Notes under the pieces: generated by a model | What the model saw: the letters and a program-made list of their open reading frames with translations, nothing else | The model's database searches: none | Told to the model about the DNA's origin: nothing | Origin: Isoetes taiwanensis | Taxonomy: Eukaryota; Streptophyta; Lycopodiopsida; Isoetales; Isoetaceae | Assembly (NCBI GenBank): GCA_021234155.1 | Contig: JAJEKV010000065.1 | Coordinates: 1,745,567 to 1,809,566 of the forward strand | Length of the DNA: 64,000 nucleotides | Reading direction: 5' to 3' | Made by a program: the position numbers and the translations under genes | Shown: in pieces, positions 50,101 through 62,105 of the stretch | How the letters are laid out: every line of letters begins with the position of its first letter | How positions within the stretch are numbered: the stretch's first letter is position 1

Positions 50101-51870
50101 AAGTTTTAGGTCTGGTTATGCTAGAAAAACCCAAGAATACAGTTCTGGACGATTGCAAAACTGGCAAATTCTCTAATATTTGGACAACCACCACAACATA
50201 TAGGCGAGTTCATTGGTCGTGAGATTCTGCAAGGTCATTAAGAATCAAGTAAAAATTGACATGGAGGTGATATATTACGAATAACTTCTATTCTTGGACA
50301 TAATGGTTTAAGTGGCAGTGGGTCCACTGGATCAATTTTGGTCCAGGGATCAGGAATGGTCCCCGGGACCATTCTAGCGTTAAGAGCAGCCTCCCACATA
50401 TTGTTTATGGTCCATTCATAGCTTCCTTCAAAGAAATAGATTCCATAATTATTGGATTGATCGAGGCTATAAGCATTCGCCGCTTCCTTACTAGCTCTTG
50501 TGTGTTTGTGCTTCCTTACTAGTACTTCTCCATAAACAAGGATCAATGAGACACTTGGCAGAAGGCTTGTGGAGATCCTTATTATTAGCCTGGGGTGGAA
50601 AGGAGCACATATACCCAATGTTTTGAGAAATCTTTAGCTAGTTTGAGATGGAACTATAATACAACATGTCCAAAGCCATTTCTTGCTCTAGGCCTTTACC
50701 CACAATCTGGTCCCAATGGGCATTATGATTATATTGTATCAGGTCAATGCAAGAGGCATGTAGATTTACAAGGATGGCAAATAGATTGTTGTCCAGCCTA
50801 GGCCGAACTCCTCCATCATTAATCTGGAGTACATATTTTAGGTATATATTCATGTCAATATACAAATATTTTCAACATTTTTATGAACAACAAGCTCTAA
50901 GTTATATTTTGCCAAGTTTTTAACGTGATTCTTTTGCAGTTTTCATAGTTAACGCCCGCAATTAAAATAATCAGGTTTATGTTGTTGTGCATTGGCTTTT
51001 AGGTTCCAATACATAGTGGAGTTCCTTCTCCTAGGTCTTCAATGCCATGCATGTTTGCATCAATTTATCCAGATTTCATCCATAAAACCAGTGGTATGAT
51101 GGTGCAGTTTGTCAACTTCTTTCATATAGAAGTGATTTTGAAATGCCACAGGTAATTTTGGGTATTCGATCTGTTGGGTATGCACTGCCTATAAATACAC
51201 ATCAAGCTTTTATATATAATGCAAGAGAATTAGTGGTGTAACGAAGCACTTCAACAATCATTCCATAAAGGACCTGAATAATTCTCTCGATGCAAAATGC
51301 CACAGGTAATCAAACAATCATTGCATAAGGGTTCTACTAATGCGAAATGCCACAGGTAATTTTGGATTTCAGGTGCCCTTCTTTAAGTTTATTGGAGTTT
51401 AGATCTGCTTGAGAATTGTTATTGTAATTTCTCCGCAAGTAATAGATCCAAGGTTAATTTGTCGAGCATGCTTTGTCCTCTGTTTTTTTCTTGGCATAAC
51501 ATCTTATGTCCTTCTTTTTGCAATTCATTTGTCCATCATGCTTTGTCATATACAAAGTTCGGAAGAGTTCATTTGCATTGCAGGACTATACTACTAGCGT
51601 ACAAGAGGACCAACTTTTTTAAACTACAATCCAACAAATTATCTATCTTCAGTATTTGAAATTATGTGTTATGTTAGATGATTTCGTTTCCACAATCTCT
51701 TTGGTTGATAAGAAGGCATCAATATATTGAAAATTATTTTTCGAAGTCTTCCAAACTTGGGGAAATATACCAACGTCGACAAAGTATGTGCAACAACTCA
51801 TAAGCAAGAACATTATAACCTTGCCTTGAGCCTAAGGTGTATTATTATTATGCAGTAAAGGGCGTGTAAA
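47200..51870. other. AT-rich region without recognisable genes
   Basis: No family is recognised on either strand. Vague, diverged repeats of a phrase like CATTA.TGGTTCATAGG..C and ATCTCAAGTTGAATTTTG/ATCTCAACTTTGGAATAT (about 48390-48450 and 48710-48800) suggest an old repeat of about 330 bp. AAATGCCACAGGTAAT occurs three times (about 51142, 51297, 51343). A perfect inverted repeat lies at 49745-49892. A minus frame at 50238-50618 has no motif. Confidence 0.4.
49745..49892. repeat. Perfect 54-bp inverted repeat with 40-bp loop
   Basis: Left arm 49745-49798 (ATCTCATATTTTTTTGGAGT start, TTTAATAG end) is exactly complementary to 49839-49892. The loop holds an imperfect second copy of the inner arm (TCATAAGTTATATCAACTTC), so the right arm could pair with either copy. 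The RNA would form a long hairpin. No coding sequence lies nearby. Confidence 0.95.
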
Positions 51871-51877
51871 TCGAGAC

Positions 51878-54265
51878 TTCTGTTGTCACAATAGAGAATG
51901 GTAGGTCCTTCTTTGGAAGCATAATTCCCCTTAGCAATTCTCTTAACCATATTACTTCTTGTGCTGCAGAAGTAGCAGCTATATACTCAGCTTCAGTGCT
52001 TGATAGTGCAACTATAAGTTGCTTTTTACTCTTCCAAGAGATAAGACAATTTCCCAAATAGAATATGAATGCTGAAGTAGATCGTCTTGTATCTCACTCT
52101 CCAGCCCAATCTGCATCACAATATCCATAAAGTTGAAATGATTACGAATTGGTTTTATAATTGACACATAATTGCTTCCTCCAATATATCTCACTATTCT
52201 TTTTTGACAAGCCAATGAAGGTGTCCGGATTATTCAGAATTGGCTCAATACTCCAACTGAATATGCTATGTGCGGCCCCCGTACCTGACCAAATAATTGA
52301 GGGGAGCCAATTGCATGTCTATGGAACATCCGCCGTTGCATCTCTCTCTTGCTTTCGATGAAGGGGACATGTCATTTGTGTATGAGATATTAGATTCCAT
52401 AGGTGTTGTTGCAGGATTAGCTTGATCCATTCCAAACCTATTCAAGATATCGTCAATATACGTGCTTGACTTAACTTCATCCATCCATTTTTGCGGTCTC
52501 GGATGATTTGGATTCCAAGAAAGTGGTGCACCTCCCCATGCCGGACATACGGAACTTCGGGTGATACCGGCTCTTCACTTGATTAAGGAGAACAATAGAA
52601 TTTGCCAATAATGGAAGGTCATCAACATATAAGGCAACCATAACAAAGAACTCCTCCATACGGTGCACATATACATTACCATCAGAGGTACTCCCAAAGC
52701 TGAGACTAAGAAGGTGACCATTCATGCGATCAAACCGGGCTTTGGGGGCTTTGCTTCAAACCATATAATGCCTTTTGAGTTTTACACACCAAGTTCTCGT
52801 GGCCGGCCTTCACATAACCTTACGGTTGAGCCACATAAACTTCTTCATTTAGTGTGCCATGCAAGAAGGCGGTTTGAGCGTCTAACTAATGGACCTCAAG
52901 TTGGATTGAAGCTGCCATAGCAAGCGAGTTGAATGGATGACATCGCACCCGCGGGGAGAAAAATGTATCACGTAAAGTCAACACCGGCAATTTGTGAGAA
53001 CCCACGGGCAACAAACCTTGCTTTAAAGCTCACCTTGGCCTGCAGCATTGGCCTTGAATTTAAATAGCCACTTGGTAGTGACCATCTTTCTTTCAGGTGG
53101 GAGAGGAGTGAGTTCCCACGGTCCATTCTTCAATAAGGAATCATACTCGGATTGCATGGCATGTCGCCATTGCTTGGCATGGGGACACGATAAAGCTTCT
53201 TGAGCGGTTAATGGTTCTTGAGAGGCTTCATCCGAGCACCAAATCAATGGATTCATCATCTTGAATGATCATGTTCATCCATAAACTTATGGGTTCCTTG
53301 AGAAGCTTCTAATGCATCAATGCATTAGAGGAAAGATAAGCTTGATTCCGCCGGATCTAGTTGAGTAGTGATTTGGTTTGTTAGGATCCTTTGTTGTAGG
53401 AATACTAGCAATCTGACGTTCCTTTGTCTTGTGTGATCTACCAAATATAAGCCCTTTGGCCGAGATGAAGGGGGCGATTGATCAGGTCAAAGGGGGCGGA
53501 TCCAATATCTCCTAAGGCTTCAAAGGATTAAGTCGACATCGGGAATCAATAACATCATCGGAGGGATGTGGAATAGTTACCTTTGGTAGATGGACAAGAA
53601 AGCGTCTTGTTGGGCTCCCCGAGAATCTTCCATAAAGCAATCAACCAATTTCTCGAGGTTAAAAGCGTCTATGCACTAGAACCCCTATCATAGGCTTGGT
53701 GAGATCTCCATAAAAGATATTCTCGTTAAAGATAACATCTCCAATACGCCCAATTTAAGCGCGGTTGTGAGGTTATATAGTCGATATGCTTTTGGCTTCA
53801 GAGAATACCCCACAAAAGAGTCATTTTTTGACTCTTGTCCTCAACTTGTGTCTAAGTTCATCGGGGAATATAAGCATAGGCAAGGCACCCAAGCGTGCGC
53901 AAGTGGCTAGAGGGCACTCGATTCTTCCACAAGCGGCATGGAGTTTATTTTTTGAAGAGCATGATGGGTAAGCGGTTTCTAAGATATCGGTGGTCATGAT
54001 GGCTTCTCCCAAAATTTATCCGGGCATCGACTAGTTTGAGCATGCATCGAGCACTTTCAACTAAAAATTCGGTTCATCGTTCGGCAACCCATTTTGTTGA
54101 AGTGTATAGAGGGGGTGTATTGATGAGCGATGCCATGCACCGGCACAATAATGGTCAAAAGCGGCTGAAAAATATTCCCCTCCTCCATCACTTCGCAACA
54201 TTTCGAATCCTTCGTCTAATTTGGGTTTCAACCTGCCTTGAATAATTGAAACATGTCAAAGACTT
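51878..54265 (-). mobile_element. Ty1/copia pol, left arm of an inverted duplication
   Basis: The minus strand, in order, reads part of integrase (FNYSRQVETQIR, about 54245), ECPLATCARLGALPM (about 53920), the RT start WRHAMQSEYDSLLKNGPWEL and MVTTKWLFKFKANAAGQ (53170-53040), ALYVDDLPLLANS (52640-52600; the copia Y.DD box), FLGIQ-like and DEVKSSTYIDDILNRFGM (52484-52430), then RNase H SWKSKKQLIVALSSTEAEYIAATSA (52035-51960). Homology with the right arm ends at about 51878 inside RNase H. Many frameshifts are present. Confidence 0.85.
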
Positions 54266-54400
54266 CAGACTTCCCGGCAAGTAATGTCGCCTGATGACAA
54301 ATCTTGAGAAGTCATCAATAAATGTGAGGATGTACTTCTTCTTGCCAAGAGTCAAAGTTTGCATTGGGCAACATGTTCCCATTGCCGTGAAGTCTGAATC
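54266..54400 (-). mobile_element. Unique spacer between the two inverted copia arms (integrase core piece)
   Basis: About 135 bp occur once only and encode, on the minus strand, MQTLTLGKKKYILTFIDDFS and RFV. This is the copia integrase catalytic core with the first Asp (FIDD.S). It forms the loop of the large palindrome and shows which arm it was continuous with. Confidence 0.7.
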
Positions 54401-57051
54401 TTTCGACATGTTTCGATTATTCAAGGCCGGGTTGAAACCCAAATTGGACGAAGGATTCGAAAGTGTTGGCGGCGATGGGGGAGGGAATATTTTTCAGGCC
54501 GCTTTTGACCATTATTATTGTGCCGAAGCATGGCATCGCTCATCAATACACTACCCCCTATACACCTCAACAAAATGGGGTTTGCTGAATGGATGAACCG
54601 CGACTTTAGTTGAAAGTGCTCGATGCATGCTCAAACTAGCTGATGCCTGCGATAAATTTTGGGGAGAAGCCATCATGATGGCCGTGATATCTTAGAAACT
54701 GTTTACCTACTGCGGCTCTTCAAAAATCAACTCCATGCCAGTTGTGGGAGAATCGAGTGCCCTCTCTTAGCCACTTGCGCACGTTTGGGTGCCTTGCCTA
54801 TGCTTATATTCCTGATGAATTCAGACACAAGTTGGAGGACAAGAGTAAAAAATGTGTCTTTGTGGGGTATTCTCTTGAAGACAAAGCATATCGACTATAT
54901 AACCTCACAACCAGGCGCTTGCAAATTGGGCATATTGGAGATGTTATCTTTAACGAGAATATCTTTTATGGAGATCTCACCAAGCCTATGATAGAGGTTC
55001 TAGTGAATAGACGCCTTAACCTGGAGAAATTGGTTGATTGCTTTATGGAAGATTCTGGGGGAGCCCAACAAGACGCTTCTTGTCCATCTACCAAAGGTAA
55101 CTATTCCATATCCCTCCCGATGATGTTATTAATTCTGGATGTCGCGACTTAATCCTTTTGAAGCCTTAGGAGATATTATGATCCTCCCCTCTTGACCCAG
55201 ATCAATCGTGCCCTTCATCTCGACAAGGGCTTACATATTGGTAGATCACACAAGGCAAAGGAACGTCGTATTGCTGGTATTCCTACAACAATGGATCCTA
55301 ACAAACCAAATCGTGGCTCAACTCAATCTGGCAGAATCAGCTATCTTTCCTCTAAGGCGGCTGATGCATTAGAAGCTTCTCAAGGAACCCATAAGCAATG
55401 GATGAACATGATCATTCAAGATGATGAATCTATTGATTTGGTGCCTCTCGATGAAGCCTCTCAAGAGCCATTAACTGTTCAAGAAGGTTTATCAGGTCCC
55501 CATGCCAAGCAATGGCGCACAAGCCATGCAATCCGAAAGTATGATTCCTTATTGAAGAATGGAACGCGGGAACTCACTCCTCCTCCGACCAAAGAAAGGT
55601 GGTCACTACCAAGTGGCTATTTAAATTCAAACGCAATGCTGCAGGCCAAGTTGAGCATTTTAAAGCAAGGTTTGTTGCCCGTGGGTTCTCACAAATTGCT
55701 GGTGTTGACTTTCTGCATACATTTTCTCCCATGGTGCGTATGTCATCCATTCAACTCGCTTGCTATGGCGGTTCAATCCAACTTGGAGGTCCATCGGGTT
55801 AGACGTTCAAACCGCCTTCTTGCATGGCACACTAAATGAAGAAGTTTATGTGCTCAACCGTAAGGTTATGTGAAGGCGGGCCACGAGAACTTGGTGTGTA
55901 AATTCAAAAGGCATTATATGGTTTGAAGGTCCCCCTAAAGCTTGGTTTGATCGCATGAATGGTCACCTTCTTAGTCTCGGTTTTGGGAGTACCTCTGCTG
56001 ATGGTAATGTATATGTGCACCGTATGGGGGAGTTCTTTGTTATGGTTGCCTTATATGTTGATGACTGCCTATTATTGGCAAATTTATCAAGTGAAGAGCC
56101 AGCTATCAGCCGAGTTCCAGATGTCTAACATGGGGGAGGTGCACCACTTTCTTGGAATTCAAATCATCCGAGACCGCAAAAATGGATGGATGAAGTTAAG
56201 TCAAGCACGTTATATTGATGATATCTTGAATAGGTTTGGAATGGATCAAGCTAATCCCGCAAAGAACACCTATGGAATCTAATATCTCATACACAAATGA
56301 TATGTCCCCTTCTCTTGAAAGCAAGAGAGAGATGCAATGAAGGATGTCCCATATAGACATGCAATTGGCTCCCCTCAATTATTTGGCCCCGTGCACTCCA
56401 GGCCGCACATAGCATATTCAATTGGAGTATTGAGCCAATTCTTGAATAATCCAGATACCTTCATTGGCTTGGTTGTCAAAAAAGAATAATGAGATATATT
56501 GGAGGAACCAAGAATTATGTGCTGAATTATAAAACCAAGGTTAATCATTTCAACTTTATGGATATTGTGATGTAGATTGACTGAGGTTTTAGATACAAGA
56601 CGATCTACTTCAGCATTCATATTCTATTTGGGAAATTGTCTTATCTCTTGGAAGAGTAAAAACAACCTATAGTTGCACTATCAAGCATCTTGAAAAGTCA
56701 ATATATAGCTACTACTGCAAAGACAAGAAGTAATATGGTTAAGAGAATTGCTAAGGGGAATTATCTTCCGCAAGAAGGACCTACCATTCTCTATTGTGAC
56801 AACAAGAGTGCTGTGGAATTAGCCTATTCTTCCAAGTATCATGCAAGAACGAGACACATTGACACCAGATATCACTTTATCCGAGAGCAAGTAAAGAATG
56901 GAGTAATTAACTTGCTCTACTGTCCAACAGAAGACATGATAGCAGATTTGCTGACAAAGTCACTCTCTCGAGATAAGTTAGACTGTTTTCGTGAGCAATT
57001 AAAGATATATCCGTACAAGACACCGCCGCCTAGAGTCCGGCTGATGGGGAG
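54401..57051 (+). mobile_element. Ty1/copia pol, right arm of the inverted duplication, to the 3' polypurine tract
   Basis: The plus strand reads integrase pieces (about 54480-54600), LRTFGCLAYAYIPDEFRHKL and KKCVFVGYSLEDKAYRLYN (54772-54905). RT follows: DEASQEPLTVQEGL, AKQWR (55500), MVTTKWLFKFKRNAAGQ then VEHFKARFVARGFSQIAGVDF (55599-55710), VALYVDDCLLLAN-type box around 56050-56080, HHFLGIQIIRDRKNGWMKLSQ (56143-56205). RNase H is TILYCDNKSAVELAYSSKYHARTRHIDTRYHFIREQV (56788-56895). The arm ends at CTGATGGGGAG (57041-57051) before TGTTAG. It mirrors 51878-54265 almost base for base in layout (coordinates of paired sites sum to about 108680), then continues about 250 bp further. Confidence 0.87.
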
Positions 57052-57134
57052 TGTTAGCGCTAAGGCAATGAGCGGCAAAGACTATCCGGTCAGCCCATCT
57101 CTGCTGACGTGTCCAAGAGGCACAAGAAGTAACG
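57052..57134 (+). repeat. Truncated copia LTR start
   Basis: TGTTAGCGCTAAGG begins an LTR that shares AGCCCATCTCTG.TGACGTGT and CCAAGAGGCACAAGAAGTAA with the minus-strand LTR at 59600-59800. After GGGTCTCTTC (57134) it stops and inverted gag sequence begins, so the junction is a rearrangement breakpoint. Confidence 0.75.
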
Positions 57135-57715
57135 GGTCTCTTCTTCCATAAGGGCAGCAACAAGGGTATCCATAGTTTGATTAGGAATGTTTGTCAACGT
57201 GGTGACAACATGTTTATAATCAGATGCAAGTCCTTTAAGTAATACTGCCATCTGGTCCTCCATAGAAACAATGGCGTTGACACGAGCCAATTGCACAATA
57301 AGGGAGCGCATGCGGCTTAAATATTCAGCAATGGCCCTTCACTAGACTCCATCTTTAGGTCAAATAATTGTTGCTTAAGGGACAACTCGCATGCCTTACC
57401 GGAGCCTCCAAACGCGGTTAATAAAGTGCTCCAATTATGATGTGCAGATTTGGTAAGGTCTATCAAATGCACATACTCCTCTCCAAGGGCTAAACCAATG
57501 GTGGTGAGGGCCTTACGATCCCTTTGCTCCCACTCAGAAATTTTGGCAGCCTCAACAAGTTTGGGTTCTGTCCTATCCACTACTCCCCAGGTGGCTTCTC
57601 TCATTAGCATCAATTGTAATTTTGTGGACCAGGTATGAAAATTATGGCCAAGAAATTTTCTAAAAACTTTTCAAGGAATTTCTCCAACCCTTGAGATGAG
57701 GACCCAGCCATCTTA
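57135..57715 (-). pseudogene. Ty1/copia gag (N-terminal part)
   Basis: The minus strand starts at ATG 57713-57711 (MAGSSSQGLEKFLEKFL). One frameshift later come LMREATWGVVDRTEPKLVEA and KISEWEQRDRKALTTIGLAL (57600-57490), VHLIDLTKSAHHNWSTLLTAF and QLFDLKMESSEGP (57480-57325). After a second shift comes MRSLIVQLARVNAIVSMEDQ with TLVAALMEEETRY (57311-57140). This is the UBN2-type copia gag with its W..L...F and L..L pattern. It breaks off at 57134 at the inverted LTR, so the zinc knuckle and protease are missing. Confidence 0.8.
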
Positions 57716-59365
57716 TGTGACGGGCCTGGCCAGTTAACCTTTATGGTAACTGGAGATCCCATCAATCTCTAACCATTGGATCTACTTAAGCTTAAAAACT
57801 TAAGAAATTAACTCATGCATCCGCAACAATAACACTTAGGTAAAGAATTTAATCTTTGTACATATTCTAAGGTTCCAAACATGTACTTGCCCATTACTCA
57901 AAGAATATCCCCAAGACACTATGAATGATCTTAATAATTGTAACTTCAAGCCCAAGTTTATTGAATAGCAATCCACACACTTCCACTCTCGCCTTTCCAA
58001 GCTTGGCTGCTGGGAGCATCTCACACCTCTGCTTACACCATCAACCACGGGTTAGTCACATGGACTAAGTGGGGATCGGGATCTAGGATATATCTTAAAA
58101 CAATCACCACAAAGCCTTAACTTAGAACAATAACTTAGCCTTACCGTAGCCTCGCAACCTAGGTTACTTAGTCCAACAAGCATAATCACAATGCATAATT
58201 ACACCAAGCATGACCATTGCAACTTAATTCCAACATTAAAACACATATACAATAACCAAGCAATCATAGCATCAACATTGCAACCAATATTCCTGCAGAT
58301 TGAAAGCAAGGTCAACTCTACCGTCGGGCCGGTGACATAGAGTATGGGGTAACCCGCGTGTGTACACACACCCATCCCGCATTTGCGTCCAAAGATTGGA
58401 GGACCACTTAGCAGGTGCATGACGTTGTACCATATGGTACCAACGCCCGATGTTCAAATAATACCATAGCATCAGGCAATAACCATGCGAAGTCTAGACC
58501 ATCGCACCTAGACTCCGCCCTGCAGAGGTCTATATCAAAGAATTATACTACACATAGATCACAATACTATGAATTCCACCCAATATCAATTAGGCACATT
58601 TCCATATCAAATTTACCTTAGAAATTCCATAATTTACACCTCATGCAACAAAGGAAATCCTCATATAAACATTACTATCTCTACCATGCAACATGCAATG
58701 CCCAGGTGCTTAAGCAAAATACAACCTTCACTAATATCTTATTACTTTTAACTAGATCAACTTCCTTCAAATTACTACTTATAACCTTAATGACGGTGGC
58801 TTCCATAACCCACGCTTAACTAGTTTATTGAATTGGTTAATATGCTCGCTATCCATTAACCATGCATGCCTATTCTATTCTATTCATGACCATGCTCATA
58901 TGATTTAACTCCAAGTTTATACTACGTTCAAAGCAATCATTATTAAATCAACACAACTATACAAACACTAGAAAACCCTGTGTGTAAGGCTTGATCCCCC
59001 ACGGAATCCCGCTTTTGCTTCCTCCTGTGCTCCCAAAGAACGCTCCCGGATCTCTGCACACAACTCTCGCTCCTTCAACAATCCATCCGCAATCTATCTC
59101 CTTCCGAATGCTTCACCATCACATAAAAGACTTCTTTTCCCATGGAAAACTCCTTCCCCAAGAAATCAAGAATAATATTGTTGCACTTATATAACCTAGC
59201 AATGCCCTTGCATGCATGCATGCATGCATACACTGCATGCATGGACACATTGCATGCATGTATTCCTAGCACATAATCATTTATTTTACCTTGAAAATGC
59301 ACTCTTATATAATGGCAACGTTACTTACATCTTAATGTTGGTGCTAGGTTGCTAGGTCCGTTACA
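57716..59365. mobile_element. Solo LTR (1650 bp) in the copia 5' leader
   Basis: The block starts TGTGACGGG and ends TCCGTTACA (imperfect inverted ends, TG...CA). It is flanked by the direct repeat TCTTA at 57711-57715 and 59366-59370. Removing it places the copia gag ATG about 220 bp from the primer-binding site, as expected. It contains no coding sequence. A GCATGCATG-rich alternating purine-pyrimidine stretch lies at 59210-59265. Confidence 0.8.
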
Positions 59366-59587
59366 TCTTATAGTTTCTTAAGAATAAAAATAAATGCCAA
59401 ATAAAGGCAAATACCTGGCTTCAAGAAAAGGAGAGGCGCTAAAAAACGCTTGATCTTCTCCGTTGGCAAACAACAAGGGAATTTGGGTCGCCGAATATAA
59501 GAACGGCGCCGCTTTTGAATGCACTCGTTCACTCGAAGTATAGCAAGCTTGCACTTTATCTCTTCACGGCACTGGCGCCATACCCGA

Positions 59588-59800
59588 CGTCTGATACCAT
59601 GTGAATACAGAGTGCACAACAAGATATGGTGGGAATATATAGTTGGGTTTTGTATTGAAATGGTGTAACAAAAAGATTACAATAGACTGAAATATATGCA
59701 TTGGACAAATGCATGAAGAGACCCATTACTTCTTGTGCCTCTTGGACACGTCAACAGAGATGGGCTGAGAGGGAGATGGCGCTGCCGCCAACTGCTAACA
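59588..59800 (-). repeat. 5' LTR and primer-binding site of the minus-strand copia element
   Basis: The LTR runs on the minus strand from TGTTAGCAG (59800) to TTCACA (59600), about 201 bp. It is followed by TGGTATCAGACG (59599-59588), the usual copia primer-binding site complementary to initiator Met-tRNA. A promoter-like TATATATTCC lies within the LTR (about 59635-59645). This fixes the element's true orientation: 5' end at right, gag reading leftward. Confidence 0.85.
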
Positions 59801-60386
59801 CAACAAGAGGGTGGCCCCCACGAGCAATGCAAAAAAAAGGGGATGTGCAAGCAACAAGTACAATTTATATTAAGAACTTTTCTCCACACCAAGCATCTTT
59901 GGATACCCAAAAACAAACGCTGCCATTATAGTAGCATAAAATCAGAGGGCCATTTAATCTTTTCTTGAAACCATGTAATATCGAATTATCACAAAGGCAA
60001 ATGACAATAGTTCCCACGGTGCTTTATACCAGAAAAATAAAAATAATGAGCAAAAGAATATGAATTAGAATCATTGTAGGCCTACATTGATTTGCGAAAA
60101 CACATCCATTTTCATAACAATGCAGAAAAAACTTTACATTCTATCATATGTCCCTAAACTTTACCTGATGTGACAGCTCAAACCAACTCACAGTAATTTC
60201 TCTAGGTAAAGGTCAGTCCATCTCAACTTTATATGCACACATCACAGATCTAAATAGAACTCGATCTCAGACAATCTAAGAAATAAAAGTCATATTGATA
60301 GTGTGAGTCAAATGGCCAGCATAAATAATTTGTCTGGACTTATTAAATCAAGATTTGTAGTGCCTGGTGAAACTTGCAATTATAGC
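59801..60386. other. Spacer between copia and the SERF-like gene
   Basis: AT-rich, with no ORF of note. Its right part should hold the 3' UTR and poly(A) region of the minus-strand SERF-like gene; nothing else is recognised. Confidence 0.4.
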
Positions 60387-61523
60387 TTAATGTTTTGCTA
60401 CAACCTTACTACCAACACCATTTGGGGCAGCATTTGCCTGTGCAGCCTTCTTGGCTAATTTCTCCTGAAGGGCTTTTGCATCCCTGTAAAACAAGTCAAC
60501 AAATCAATGGTGTTTATAGCAAGCATTAATTGTAGAACAGGAAACTAGAAAGTAACACGCTGTCAACTTTGATGTACTATTTAATAAATGCATTATGGAT
60601 GTACCATGTCATATTTAGTACATGTAAAGTTATGCTCAATACATGCAACTGCCTGTGTTATTTTGAAGCATTTTGTGTATCTGTGTTATTTTGAAGCATT
60701 TTGTGTAGCAAAACTGAATGTCACCAAATATATAACCACATAGAACCTAATTTCCTTACTAAGAACAGAGGAGAATTAGGGGCATGAATGTTTGCAAACT
60801 AGAGCCTTAACAATTCATAAGCAGCAATTTTGCACCTTATACTAACATTATCATTACGTGTTTGCAGTTGTCATGTTTGCAAATGCTAACATGAGAAAAT
60901 GCAAGCTTGTTTTGCAATCCCAATGCATAGTGTCTGAACTATGGAGTTACATAAGATCTACTGTTCCCATTGCTGTATTTTGCAAAATCTGGGTTTTGGC
61001 ACTGGTAGGAAAAGGCAGCCCCCAAGATCACCTATGATGAAGAATTGGTACATTCTGTAACCTACACCAATGGAAATAGCTCGTGGTTCCTTACTATGAC
61101 TTCAATTTTGAAAGGGGGCACAATTTTTCAGATTCGTCTATACACATGCAGCTGATTAGGCAGGATGGTTCATACTGGCTTGGATCAAGGTTTACAAGAG
61201 GAGTTTGCCAATACCAAAACTTTTGAGTAGTTTCGGTTAATTGCCAATACCAAAACTTTTGAGTAGTTTCGGTTAATTGCCAATATTTCCTCTATCACTC
61301 TAATATTCATCTTTCTACAAGTAGAATGGAGATGGAGTATACAACAGATCGATTTCTTCAGCCAAGCAAAATTTTCTGCATGCCATAAACAACTCAAAAA
61401 TCTAAACACTTGCCTTTCTCTTCTCTGTTCTGGGGTAAGATCATCGTTCTTTCCCTTGCCACCACCAACTTTTTGTGCTCTTGCTTGGGCACGTTCACGA
61501 TCGCGGTCACGCTGGTTTCCACG
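60387..61523 (-). CDS. SERF/4F5-family small basic protein (5' end uncertain)
   Basis: Two coding exons on the minus strand are clear. 61523-61414 gives RGNQRDRDRERAQARAQKVG then GGKGKNDDLTPEQRRER. 60483-60387 gives DAKALQEKLAKKAAQANAAP then NGVGSKVVAKH, with TAA at 60387. This matches the conserved 4F5/SERF family, small disordered, charged eukaryotic proteins linked to protein aggregation and nucleic-acid binding. The intron between them starts GC (GAAAG|GCAAGTG, 61413-61412) and ends ACAG; only this GC donor keeps the family frame RRERDAKAL, while the adjacent GT shifts it. The usual M-T start is not seen before RGNQ; an in-frame TAA precedes it by four codons. The first exon may lie upstream: 62100-61980 ends CATCTA|GTGAGT. 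Total coding length (about 69 residues from R) fits the family. Confidence 0.75.
60653..60708. repeat. 28-bp tandem duplication in the SERF-like gene intron
   Basis: CTGTGTTATTTTGAAGCATT is the start of two identical adjacent units at 60653 and 60681. It lies within the predicted 61413-60484 intron. Confidence 0.9.
61205..61286. repeat. 36-bp tandem duplication in the SERF-like gene intron
   Basis: Two exact copies start TTGCCAATACCAAAACTTTT at 61205 and 61241, with a third partial unit (TTGCCAATA) at 61277. It lies in the same intron as the 28-bp duplication. Confidence 0.9.
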
Positions 61524-61979
61524 TGAAAAGATGAATTAAGGAAATATAAGGATATCGATGTCTTTAACACTTTTGCATTTCCCAATGACAAATGTTGATA
61601 AACTTGAGAGAAAAATTAACTACACGAAGGATATGAGACATGATTCAATAACAAAGTTTTAGTGAAGCTAGAATCTGCAAAAAAAAAAAAAACGATTAGA
61701 AACATAAAATTAACAACATAATAACAATGCGTCGCATGCTTCTGCCCAAATACTTTGTATTCAGATCAAAATCTAGGAGACGAAGCAGCCGAAAGCCAAG
61801 GGCTTAAAAAATAATTTGCATAACAAATGGGTCACATGCTTCGACAATACACTTTGTAATCACATCCAAATCCGAGAGACGAACCAGAAGCAGAAAGCCA
61901 AGACCTTAAAATTCAGATCTTGGCGAAACCCTAGCAAAATCGGGGATTAATAACAAGAAATCGAGAAAAGAAACTCACT

Positions 61980-62105
61980 AGATGGATGCGGTCGATTGCA
62001 ACAGACCAAGAAAAAGCGCTACGATCGAAGAATGGAAGGGGCCTCCCCCTCCCGTCTTTGTCCAGGAACTTCCGGTTGCTCTTCTTCCCCATAGCCAATG
62101 CTGCT
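61980..62105 (-). promoter_or_regulatory. Probable 5' leader exon of the SERF-like gene
   Basis: On the minus strand a GC-richer block ends in CATCTA|GTGAGT (donor at 61979). A poly-T tract and TTGCAG acceptor near 61690-61675 could close this intron. It holds an ATG frame (MGKKSNRKFLDKDGRGRP) of unknown meaning. It may be 5' UTR or the start of a divergent isoform. Confidence 0.35.

Noticed and set aside
50238-50618. Minus-strand ORF of 126 codons in the gene-poor region
   Set aside because: No recognisable domain, and no neighbouring TE frame supports it.
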